The translations under genes were made by a program, and so were the position numbers. The notes under the pieces are model-generated. The model searched no databases. It was not told the origin of the DNA and saw only the letters and a program-made list of their open reading frames with translations. A stretch of 64,000 nt of DNA, taken from positions 434,001 to 498,000 of the forward strand of contig JAGYVD010000004.1 of NCBI GenBank assembly GCA_021209875.1, written 5' to 3'. Origin of the DNA: Rosellinia necatrix. Its lineage: Eukaryota > Ascomycota > Sordariomycetes > Xylariales > Xylariaceae. This document shows positions 52,175 to 64,000 of the stretch, one piece after another. Numbering within the stretch: the stretch's first letter is position 1; every line of letters begins with the position of its first letter.

Positions 52175-54306
52175 GCCCCCCAAGCTTTTATTAATATATT
52201 ATTAAAATACCTGCTAAGTTTTATAAAATAAAAAAAATCTTTTTTTTAACAAGCTAAAAATTATAAAAATAAGTTTTTTATGTTTATAAAACTATTAAAA
52301 ATTTATAAAAAACCTTTTGCTTTTAAACTTATTATTTTTTATTATAAAGCTATATATAATCTAGTTATTAAAATCTTATTTAAACTTTTTAAAAAATAAT
52401 TAATAATAACATATAAATTATTATATTATTAAAACAATTTTATATAATATTATTATTTTTAATAATATAACTATAATATGTTTTTTAATAACTGCAGATA
52501 TAATAACATATTATTTTAATATTTTTTAAAACTAATTAAAAAATATATAAACATATAATATAAAAATATAATAATTTATATTATATAAAATTATATTAAG
52601 TTTAAATAGCAAATAAATTTATAAATATTATTAATAATTATTTTATATTTAAATATAGCTTAAAATATTTTTATTAATAAAAAAACTAGCTATAAAATTG
52701 CTTGTTTTTTAATATTATTAATTTTATATAGCAGAACATAAACTATATATTAATAAACATTTTAATATTTTATATTATAAAAATATATCGATAATATTTT
52801 ATATATTTATATTAATAATTTTATATTATAAGCATTAATAAAAGTTAAAAAGCTTATTAAACCTGCTTTTAGCTTAATTTATATTTAAAAAGTAAAATAT
52901 TAGCTATATTTTTAGATTTTAAAATTAAAATATTAAATAAAATTAAGTTTAAACTGTTTAAAAACTATTTAATTATTTTAAAAATTTTTATAAACTTTAG
53001 CACATTTTAAATAAATAAAAAAATATGTTTATTAAAAACTTTAATAAATAGCTATGTTTTTATTAATAATAAAAACGTATTTTTTATTATTAAAAATTTT
53101 AAATAAATTTATTTTGTTAAAAATTATTTTTATAAAATTATTATAAACTAAATTTTAAAATATATAATTAAACGCTAGAAATACTGTTTTAACAGAAATA
53201 AAAAAAAAAAAAATTAAATTAAAATTTTGTTTATTTTAAAATTATATATAAATAATATATAAAATAATATTAACTTAGATATAATATTTAAAACGATATA
53301 AAATATTTAAAACTTTATAAAAATAATATTTTTTAAGCTTTTAAAAATAAAAACATAATTATATTTTAAAAAAACTTATAATATAAAAGATCTATTTAAA
53401 TTATTAAATGTTATTTTTATTTAATATTAGATCTGCTATTATTAGCTAGCGTTTTTAAAAAACACTGCTATATATATTTAATTTTAAAGCTTTTATAAAA
53501 CTTAAAAAAAAATATTTAAATTTTTATATAAATAAAATGCTAGCTTTAAAAACTTTTTTATAAATAGTTCTATGTTTTATAATAAATTATAAAAAATTAT
53601 ATTATAATTAATAACTATTTAAGCTTTGGTTTTTTTTTTTTAAAAAACTTATTAAAAGACTTTTATTTTAAAAGTTTTTTTTAATAAAGCTAAATAAAAT
53701 ATATATAAAGCTTATTATATAAAATAAAATTATAAACTTACTTAATATATATATAAGTTTTTATATAATATTAATAGCTTGACATATATATATATATAAA
53801 ACAAAAACTTTTATAAAGTTTATTTAATATATATATATATATTATTTTATAAAAGTTACGCAGACCTATTTATATAAATTATTTTAATATATTATAAAAA
53901 TATATTAGCTAATATAATATTTTTTGTTTAAATATCAAGCTAAATTATTATTATTATATAATACGCAACTTAAATCTTACTACTTATATAAGTCCTAATA
54001 AACGTATTTAATATATATATTTAATTCTATAATATATGCAAGCTTTACAGGCCTTACGCGGCAGACTGCACCTGCGCGCACGTGCTATATAATATAAATC
54101 CCTAACTAAATTTAAACATAAATATAGCCAGTCCAAAAAAACAGCTTTTAGCTGTTTATATAAAAATAAGAAACTAACTATTAAAAAATTAACCTGTATA
54201 ACAAAACGCAAGCCAAATAGTCAGTCTATCCGCACGTCTGGTTTTTTCCACTTGTAACTTTTAACTTTTTTACAATTTTTATCACGCTTGCAAGCTTGCT
54301 TTAGGC
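52175..54306 (+). mobile_element. Array unit U3, ending in L4
   Basis: This unit starts after L3 with a short C-rich junction (GGCGCCCCCC), joins at a point equal to about 48,690 in U1, and ends in L4 (54034-54306). It is about 2.1 kb with no coding capacity. Confidence 0.65.
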
Positions 54307-56941
54307 CCTTAATAAATATTTTATTTATACTGCTAAAAATAATAAACTATTTAAAAAAGCTTAAAATAACTTTAAAATTAAAATTAAATAAAAAGCTAAA
54401 ATTAATAAATTATTTATAAAACTATATAATTTAAAACTTAATATTTTAAAACTAACGGTTGATTTAAAAAATAAAATATTATATAAAATAAAAATTAAAG
54501 AAAAACGATTTAAACTTATAAAACAGATTAATAAGTCCTACAATGTTTTTTTTAATTTATTAAAATAAACTAAAATTAAATAATATTTAAAAATATTTAT
54601 AAAAATATAAACTTTTATAACAATATTTAATAAAAACTTAAAAATAATAGTAATATTTTTAAACTAATATTATAAAAACTATAAAAATATTTAAATAATA
54701 TAAAAACAACTTTAAAAAATTATTATAAAAAAGCTTTTGTTTAAAATAATATTATATAAAATAAAATTAAAACTTTTATTAATATATTATTAAAATATCT
54801 GCTAAATTTTATTAAATAAAAAAAGTTTTTTTAATAAGCTAAAATTATAAAAATAAGTTTTTATATTTATAAAGCTATTTAAAATTTATAAAAACTTTTG
54901 TTTTTAAACCTATTATTTTTATTATAAAATAATATATATTTTAACTATTAAAATTTTATTTAAACTTTTAAAAAGCAATTAATAATAATATATAAATTAT
55001 TATATTATTAAAACAATTTTATATAATATTATTATTTTTAAAATATAACTATAACATATTTTTTAATAATTATAAATATAATAATATATTATTTTAATAT
55101 TTTTTAAAACTAATTAAAAAATATATAAATATATAATATAAAAATATAACAATTTATATTATATAAAATTATATTAAGCTTAAATAATAAATAAATTTGC
55201 AAATATTTTTAATAATTATTTTATATTTAAATACGGCTTAAAATATTTTTATTAAAAAAACTAGCTATAAAAATTACCTGCTTTTTAATATTGCTAATTT
55301 TTATATAGCAGAATATAAACTATATATTAATACTTATTTTAATATTTTATATAATAAAAATATATTAATAATATTTTATATATTTATATTAATATTTATA
55401 TATTATAAATATTAATAAAAATTAAAAAGTTTATTAAATTAATATTTAGATTAATTTATATTTAAAAATAGAAATATTAATTATATTTTTAGATTTTAAA
55501 ATTAAAATATTAAATAAAATTAAATTTAAACAGTTTAAAAACTATTTAACATTTTTAAAAAATTCTATAAATTTTAATATATTTTAAATAAATAAAAAAA
55601 ATATATTTATTAAAAACTTTAATAAATAACTATGTTTTTATTAATAATAAAAACATATTTTTTGCTGTTAAAAATTTTAAACGGATTTATTTTATTAAAA
55701 ACTACTTATATAAAGTTATTATAAATTAAATTTTAAAATATATAATTAAATAATAAAAACATTGTTTTAACAGTAATAAAAAAATAAAAAAATAAAAATT
55801 AAATTAAAATTTTCTGTTTATTTTAAAATTATATATAAATAATATATAAAATAATATTAACTTAAATATAATATTTAATATAATATAAAATATTTAAAAC
55901 TTTATAAAAATAATATTTTTTAAAGATTTTAAAAATAAAAACATAATTATGTTTTAAAAAAGATTTATAACATAAAAATCTATTTAAATTATTAAATATT
56001 ATTTTTATTTAATATTTAAATAATAAAACAGATATTAATTTATTATTAAACCTGCTACTACTAGCTAGCGTTTTTTAAAAAAATATTATTATATACGTTT
56101 AATTTTAAAGCTTTTATAATATTTAAAAAAAAAAAATATTTAAGTTTTTACGCGGATAGAATATTAGCTTTAAAGAACTTTTTTTATAAATAGTTCTATG
56201 TTTTATAATAAGTTATAAAAAGTTATATTATAATTAATAAACTATTTAAGCTTTAATTTTTTTTTTTTAAAAGCTTATTAAAAACTTTTATTTTAAAAGT
56301 TTTTTTTTTAATAAAGCTAAATAAAATATAAGTAAAGCTTGTTATATAAAACAAAAGTTATAAACTTATTTAATATATATGCAGGTCTTTTATATAATAT
56401 TAATAGTTTAGCATATATATATATATATATATAAAACAAAGGATTTTTATAAGGTTTATTTAATATATATATATATATATATTTTTATAAAAGTTATATA
56501 GATTTATTTATATAAATTATTTTAACGTATTATTAAAATATATTAGCTTATACAATATTTTTTATTTAAATATTAAACTAAATTATTATTATTATATAAT
56601 ACGTAATTTAGATCTTATTATTTATATAAGTTCTAAAAACATATTTAATAATATATTTAATTTTATAGCACATGTAAGCCCTGCAGGCTTTACGCGGCAG
56701 ACTGCACCCACGCGCGCGCGCTACGCGATATATATCTCTGACCAAATTTAAACATAAATACAGCTAGTTTAAAAAAACAGCTTTTAGCTGTTTATATAAA
56801 AAAAAAAAACTAACTATTAAAAAGTTAACCTGTATAATAAAACATAAGCTAAATAATTAATCTATCTGCACGTCTGGTTTTTTTTACTTGTAACTCTCAC
56901 TTTTTTGTAATTTTTATCACGCTTGTAAGCTTGCTTCAAGC
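54307..56941 (+). mobile_element. Array unit U4, ending in L5
   Basis: This unit starts after L4 at a point equal to about 48,228 in U1 and ends in L5 (56670-56941). It is about 2.6 kb. (TA)n runs near 56,415 and 56,465 correspond to similar runs in U1 and U3 and vary in length. Confidence 0.65.
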
Positions 56942-59900
56942 CCTTTAATTTTTTATGTTTAAAAATTAATAATATATGTTTTAAAATAAAACATAAAACT
57001 ATTATTATAACGTTATATGTATTAAAATATAGTTTTTTTATTTAGCTGCTAAAAATACTTTTAATTTTAATTTTTAAAAATATTCAAATAAAATCTATAT
57101 TTATAATATATATAAATAATAAGTTTTTAAATCTAATTAATTTTAGCTTTTTATAAATAACTGTTTATTAATTTAATTTAAATTATATACGTTATAATAT
57201 TTTATATAATTTTTATTATTTATATTTTGTTAATTATTATAAATAGTTTTAATATTTATATTATTTATTAAGCACTGCAGTACTGTTTTTATTATATACT
57301 TATTTTAGAATTTTTTAATTATATTAATTAAAATACATAAATATTTTATATTTATATATATATTATATATTAGTCTGTTTATAATAATATTAAAAAATAT
57401 TTAAACTTAAAATAAACTATAATGTTTTTATCGCTTTTTTTTTAAAATATTTTTAAGTTTTTAATATTTATATATATTTATAATTTTTGCGTATGCTGCT
57501 AAAATTTATTTTTAAAGTTTTATTTATAATTACTTCTAATATAAACATATAAAACACAGCTTTTAATTTTTTTATATTATATTTAACAAAAGTTTATTAT
57601 TTATTTTTACTAGTTTTCTGTTTATTTTTAAATATTTAATATTATTTATAAACAGCTAAAAACGTTTAATATATAATTTAGCTTATTTAATAAATAATAT
57701 ATATATAGTCTATATTATAATAAATAAATAAATAAATTAATTAATTTATAATTAACACGTTTAATAGCTGCAGTTTTTAAAGTTGTTTATTTAATAATGC
57801 TTTTAATAGCTAAATAATTTATTAATATAATTACTAGTTTTTATTAAATTATATTATTATATGCAGCTTTTAGCTGTTTAAACTAAGCATGCTATTTTTA
57901 GTTTTAAAAATTTATAGTTTATTTTACGTTAACTAATAATTTATTTAAATATATTATTAATTAAACATTAGTATTAAAATCCTTTTTTTAGTTTATATAT
58001 ATTTTCTAGCTTTAAATAAAAACTATTACTTTAAAACTTTTTATATTAATTTATTAATTTATAAAAAAATTTTTATATAAGTTATAATAAAACAAAATAA
58101 TTTTTTATATATAGTATTTTATACCGCTTTAAATAAAGCTATTTTTAAAACGGTTAGTTTATAATATTTAATTTTTATATACGTTTTATATTTATTTAGC
58201 TTTTTTATTTTAATATGTTTTATTTGCTTATTTTTAGCTAATAAAACAGCTTTTTTTTTTAATAACGGCTTAATTAGCTTTATATAATATAAAATCAGGC
58301 TATATAAAAATCCTGTTGTGCTTATATATTATTTAAAAGCTTTTAATTAATTTAAATAAGCTAGATTATAAATTGTTATAACGCGGCTTTTTAATATTGC
58401 TATTTTAAATATATTTATTTTAAATTTAAATAAATTTATTAAAAATAACTAATAAAAATTTTATTAGTTATATAACTATATATTTATTTTTAAATAGTTT
58501 AAATATAATTTTTAAATATTTTTATATTATTTAACAATATTTAAAAATATTATTATATTATTTATAAATGCTTTATAATATTTTTAATATATTTTAAAAA
58601 ATTGTTTATATAGCGTTATATATAAGCTAAAAATTATAAAATTTTATTACTATAATATAATATTTTTTTTTTTTAAGCTTATTATTATAAACTAGTTTTA
58701 AAATCTAAATATATTAAAACTAATAAAAAATATTATTATATTAATAATAATTATAAAATATTTTTTTTAAAAATTTAATTATTTCTGCTTATAATAATAA
58801 TAAACAATTATTTAATGCTGCTATTTTATTAAAATTTTTAAATCTATAACTATTTAGCTTTTTATATTATTATATTTAAAAGTTTTATTTTATTTAGTAT
58901 TAATTGCTATATTATAAATACAAAATATATAAATAAAATTAATTTATTAATTTATTTTATATGTTTTTTTATAAAAGTTATTATAAAATTTATTAAAAAA
59001 TTTATATTTTTATAACTAAATAAATATATATAACTTATAAACTTAATGCTTTAGCTTTGCTAACTTTTATTAAAAAGCTATTAATTATTATTTAATTAAT
59101 ATATTAACTGTTTTTTATTTTATTAAATATTAAAAGCTCTAGTTATTTTTTAAATTTTTAACTAAAAATATTTTTTAGCATATATATATATATTTATAAA
59201 AATAATTATTTTTAGCATATTTATAAATTATGTAATTTTAATATAAATATAACTTTAAAAATTTTAAAATATATTATTTTTAATATTAATATATTTTTGT
59301 TTTTTATTTAAAAAGTTTATTATATTTTTATAATATTTATAAACAACGTTTTAAAAAAATATAACTAAGTAAGCTTTTATAAAATTAGCAATTTTATTTA
59401 ATATTAACAAGTTATATAAAAATATATTATTTATTATTACTGCTGTAATTATTAAAGTTATTTTAAACTATATATTTATATATATTAATATTCTGATTTA
59501 ATTTAATATTTATAAAAGCTTTTTTTATAAATATAAAAGTATTATTAAAAAATAGCTTTATATTATTATTTATATTAGCGATTATAGCTGCAGCAGCAAC
59601 TATTAATACGTTTAAAGCTTTTTTTATAGTTATAACAAAATAGCTTTAATTTTTGTTTTTTTATATTATATTTACTTTAACGCTTTTAATAATTATAACA
59701 TGTTTTTTAAACGTGTTAATTATTAGTACAACATATAATATTTTTATATTAATAGTTATATTTATAGCTGCTAAAATAATTTTTAACGCAAAAAGCTAAA
59801 ATTATAATTAGTAAATAAAACTTTATATTTAACAGCTATATAAGCTTTTTTTGTTTTAAAGTTTATTTTTTTATATATTTATATTTTTAAGCTTAAACAT

Positions 59901-62454
59901 TAAATTTTAATTAAAACTTATTTAAAATTAAAAATTAAATTATATTAGTTTTATAGCTTATAATTGCTTAATATAAAAAAAAATTATTTTAAAAAATAAA
60001 TTAAATTTTAGTTTTTTATTACTTAGCTTTTTTATAGAATTTTATTTTATTAGTTCTTTTTATCGTTAGTTTTTTATAAATAAACAAAAACTTAGCTTAT
60101 TTTTAAGCTTAATCAGCTTTAATTTAATACTTTAAAAAATCTACGTTATTTTTTATCGTATGTTTTAAAATATTTAAAAAGCTTTATTAATATACGTTAT
60201 ATTTATACCTAAGTTAACGCATACTTCTATTTTATTATTTATTTTAAAGTTTTATATTTTAAATTATAATTAAATATAATATACATATTTTTATTTTTTT
60301 ATATTATATATAAAAACTTTTTAATATGTTTTATTTTTTTAGCATTTTATAAATAATTAACAGTTTTTATTTATTTAGTTATTCTCTGCTTAAAATATGC
60401 TATTATATTTTTTATTATATTTTTTAGCTTGCTTATAATATTATAAATATTTAAAAATAAATTATAAAATAGCATTAATACAGTGTAATATTTGCATATA
60501 TATTTTTTAAATTAAATAAAAACAATATATTTAATTTTTTAAAACAGATATTAAGTTTATATTTATATAAATATTAAATTTTTTATTATTAATAATAAAT
60601 TTTTATAATATTAATAATATCTTAAGTTTATTACTAGCTAATATAACGTTTTAAATATATTAATTTTTTTTATTTTTAATAAATAATAGTTTAACTAATT
60701 TTTATTAGTTTTTTAAAAAATAAACTTAATTATCCTTATTATTAATATAATTTTTATTATTATAATTATTTCTGCTATATTAATTATTATTTTTTAACCG
60801 TTGATTATTTTTATTAAAGTTATAATTTCTATAATTTTTACGTTTTTATAAAAAGCTAAATAATTAGTTGTTTTATTAGTTTTAATTATATTAATTATTA
60901 TAGTTATATTTACTACTGTTATAATATTATTAATCTCTGCTATTATTTTTTAATACTATTTTTTAATTAGTTGCATAAACAATTTTTAATTAGTTTTTAT
61001 AATAATAATTATTTTTAAAAAAACCTAAGTTAATATATGTTTTTTAAGTATTAAAAGTTATTAATTATATAAAATACGCTATATTTTTTGTCTGCTAATT
61101 ATTTTTTAGCTAAGTTTTATAAATTTTTCTAACTTTTTAATTTTAAACATATATTTTTTATTTGCTAATTTTAAAAAATAGTTTTAAAAACTGCTTAATT
61201 TTTAATTTTATATTATTATAAATTTATATTATTATTTTATATTAATTGCTATTATTAATACTTAAAATATTTATATTATATATATATTTTAATTATTTTT
61301 ATATATATTAAAATAAAATATATAAGTTTTAATATATATTATAAAACAATAAATAATTAGCTTTAAATTTATATATAATTATATTAACGTTTATTATAAA
61401 ATATTGCTGCATTATTTTAATTATTTAGTTTATATTTTTATAATATAGCTTTATATATATAATAAAGCTTAGCTTATTATTTTATTATAAAACTGCTGGT
61501 TTTATAAAAATATTTAAAACAAAAATAATATTTATTATTTTATTTTATATTATATTTTTTATTTTTAAAAATAAAAATAAACAATTTATAAAAAATATAT
61601 ATTAACAAAATAATGTTTTTTTTTTATTATTATATTAAAATCGTTAAAGTTATTATATAATAAATTAAATATATTAAAATATTTTTTTTAGCTTAATATT
61701 TTTGCTATAAATATTTATAAATTAAATATTTAACAAATTAAAACTTTTTGTTTATATTTTTTTATTTATCTGCTCTGTTTATACTATAATTAAAATCTAA
61801 TAAATAGTTAAATAAAATTAAATCAGCAGATGCTCTTGCTTTTATATTTTTTTAAAAATCTTTAAAGTTTTTAAGCTGCATAAATAATAAATAGTTTATT
61901 AATACGCTATTTTGCTGCTTTTAGCTTATTATTTAATTATTTGTTAATATAAGCTTTTTTTTATATAAATTATTTTTTTTTTTTGTTGCGTTTTTTTTTT
62001 TTTGTAATAAATCGCCGCATAGTTCTGCTTTTTTAAATTTAAGCTTTATTTTATTATTTTAAATATATCCGATATTATAGCTTATATTTTTTAAAGCTTT
62101 TATTTATTTATTACTTTAAATAAAAAAATAAATCATAATATATTAATTTAAGCTTATTTTTTAAAAAATATTAACATTTTTTTTTTAAAAAAAAGCTTTT
62201 TTAAAGTTTTTTTTTTAATTTATTATTTTAAACAGTTGCTGTTTTTTAATTTTAAGTTTAATTAACAGTTTTATTCTAAGTTTTAAATATTTAACTGTTT
62301 TTTTTATTAACTTATTATTTAATTATTTTTGCTTTAAAATATTATTTTAAATATATAAATGTTTTTTTTTTATAACTATTAATAAGCTTAATAAATCGAT
62401 AAAATAAACTATAATATAAAAAAATAAATAAAATAAATAATCTGCGTTAAACAG
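56942..62454. other. AT-rich, unexplained
   Basis: Some 5.5 kb of eroded, T-richer sequence follows L5. Its first bases (CCTTTAATTTTTTAT) match those after L1, then it differs. T-richness suggests a mutated element read from the minus strand, but I cannot identify ends or a family. Confidence 0.45.
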
Positions 62455-62810
62455 TAATAAGTCTGGTCAGGGGTATAAAGCTGTAAATAGCTGTATTTTG
62501 CTGTATGCTGGTCTAGTTTATAGTATTATATATAGGTTGTAATAAAAATGGTGGATGATAAATCTGGTCAGGGGTATGAAGCTGTAAATAGCTGTATTTT
62601 GCTGTATGCTGGTCTAGTTTGTGGTGTTGTAAGTGGTTGTGATCAAGATGGTGGAATTCTAAGTGCAGTCCTAGAATTCCACCTACTAGTACAGGTAGGT
62701 AGGTGGGCCTAGCCTAAGTGGGCTAGCCCAGGTGGCCTAGGCCACTTTATTTAATCTTATAGTGGGGCAACTAGTGGTGCTAAGCCTAGCACCTCTTGCC
62801 TACTTTAATA
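62455..62810 (+). mobile_element. Rearranged copy of the 37207-type element
   Basis: A 101-bp 5' fragment (62455-62555) is followed directly by a full-length copy (62556 to about 62810) that aligns with 37207-37462 throughout. It has more C/T and G/A changes than its relative. I see no clear target duplication. The second copy starts where the first stops at GGTGGA. Confidence 0.8.
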
Positions 62811-64000
62811 AAATGCCGGGCATTTAAAAAGCAGTTGCTGCCCTTAGCAACTACTTAGCAGCGGCTAGCTAATTAATTCCTTAAAATTTTATTAGTTTAA
62901 TCCAAGCTTTTTACTTGGTCCTAAGCCTTCTACTTAATTTTAAGCTTTTAATTTAGCCCTAAGCTTTTTTAAGTGCTAATTTATATAAAAACGTAATAAA
63001 AATAAGCTGTTATTTAGCTAGCATACTATTTAACCATTTTTTTAATTAGAAATTCTGCTAGTTTAGCCGCGGCTGCTGTTCTAGTTGCGGTTCCGGCCGC
63101 CTTTAGTTTTTCTGCGGTTTTAGCTATATATATTAAAACTAATAAAACTACTAGCTTTACTAAAGTAGTTAAAACTTTTAATATTTCGGAAGTTATTTTA
63201 TTTATATAATTATTGTTAATATTTTTATTTAATAAAGCTAGAGCTAAAGCTATAAAAACGTTTAGCTTTTTATTTAAAGCTATTATAAGCTTATTTAATT
63301 TTTTTTATATAGCTTTTTAAAGTTTTTTTAGTTTTTAGCTTTTTTATATAATTAAAAATAAGCTTATTTTATTAGTCCTAAATAATTGTTATAACTTTTA
63401 ACTAATTAAAATTATTTTTTTTAAAAGTTTTATTAGCTTGCGCGTATTATAACTTACGCTATATAAATTAAAATATCGCGTGCTTGTTTTTAGCTATATT
63501 ACGTAAAAACAGGTTGCTAGTTATAAATAAACGTGTAATATATCTGGACTATATTTTAAAACGGTTTTTTAAAGCCGCGATAACTTTATTTAAGCTGGCT
63601 TTATATAAAATACGCCGTTAGTTAGCTAGTAATTTACTGTTTTATTATTTTAAAGCTTAGTTATATAACAGGCAATTAATTTAGCTAAAAATTTAGCTAA
63701 AAAAGTATTACTTTTTAATTAAGGCCCGCAGTTTATTTATAAACAACTAAATATTTATATAAATAACGTTATTTCTGGCAGTTATTATTTTAATATCTGC
63801 TAGGTTAAAATAACTAAAGTTAAAATAGCTTATGTTTAAAACTTTTAAACAAGCCGTATATTTAAAGTTTTAATTAGTTAGATCGGCTTAACTAACTAGA
63901 TTAAATTAGCTAGTTTAATTAGCTGGATTAAACCAACTGTTTTAATAGGCTGGATTATTAAAATAGCTAAACTTTTAATTAGCTAGGTCGGCCAGATTAT
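62811..64000. other. AT-rich DNA, somewhat less eroded
   Basis: Several patches keep more G/C, for example around 63,065-63,115. From about 63,870 on, words of the type TAATTAGCTGGATT recur as a degenerate tandem pattern. No gene can be read. Confidence 0.45.

Larger units (their letters stand above)
17641..64000. other. RIP-like AT-rich transposon compartment
   Basis: From here to the end the DNA is dominated by A/T with TpA-rich words. Open frames are rare, tiny and low-complexity, for example the poly-Asn/poly-Ile frames over the ATT tract. Families that align with each other differ mainly by C/T and G/A steps, the expected result of RIP on duplicated DNA. Remaining C is seen mostly after a purine. 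I found no tRNA, rRNA or intact gene. Elements recognisable inside the block are listed separately. Confidence 0.9.

Noticed and set aside
46806..56941. L1 to L5 as a CRISPR-like or satellite array
   Set aside because: Spacers are 1-3.5 kb and homologous to each other at their 3' ends, so this is an array of related element copies and not a satellite or CRISPR.

Overview
The window looks like a chromosome segment of a filamentous ascomycete (Pezizomycotina). The genes are sparse and intron-poor, and their introns are short (60-73 bp) with GTAAGN/GTGAGT donors and CTAAC-type branch sites. At about 17.64 kb the sequence turns abruptly into a block of at least 46 kb that is extremely AT-rich, has no credible ORF and is full of TpA. 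That is the usual picture of transposon DNA eroded by repeat-induced point mutation (RIP).

Left arm, 1-17,640, mixed base composition. Four protein genes can be supported: a secreted GH13 alpha-amylase (5581-7094, +, three exons), a small cupin (7569-8129, -), a secreted DUF1593/Sde0182-type nucleoside-hydrolase-like protein with a C-terminal Ig-like domain (9374-10940, -, two exons), and a fungal protein of unknown function with a Ser/Lys/Gly tail encoded by a 15-bp minisatellite (16365-17033, +). The long gene-free stretches between them hold simple repeats, homopurine/homopyrimidine tracts and a few perfect hairpins. The two secreted proteins fit carbohydrate use outside the cell. Nothing in the layout proves that the genes work as one cluster.

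Right arm, 17,641-64,000, AT-rich. Despite the mutation load, element boundaries can be read. An LTR element (family X, copy X1, 18,462-42,625, target duplication ATTTA) is split by a second LTR element (family Y, 19,616-36,715, 198-bp LTRs, target duplication CTATA). Element Y contains another complete family X copy (X2, 24,545-31,176, 247-bp LTRs, target duplication TATTG/TATTA). X2 preserves the empty site of the Y insertion, which confirms the nesting. Dotted through the AT-rich DNA are 200-256-bp GC-richer islands with TG...CA ends and 5-bp target duplications (37,207; 43,646; 45,580; 51,355; probably 31,620; a rearranged one at 62,455). They look like solo LTRs or miniature LTR elements that were too short for RIP, and they share a GTGGGCC/GGCCCAC-type hairpin. 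From 46.7 to 56.9 kb there is a head-to-tail array of five co-oriented units that share one 3' end of about 272 bp but start at different internal points. This resembles tandem 5'-truncated non-LTR retrotransposons, and it begins next to a pure (ATT)30 tract. From 57.0 to 62.4 kb and from 62.8 kb to the end I see only eroded AT-rich sequence.

Taken together this is a gene-poor border next to a RIP-mutated, retrotransposon-nested compartment such as a centromere, pericentromere or subtelomere. The sequence alone does not decide which.
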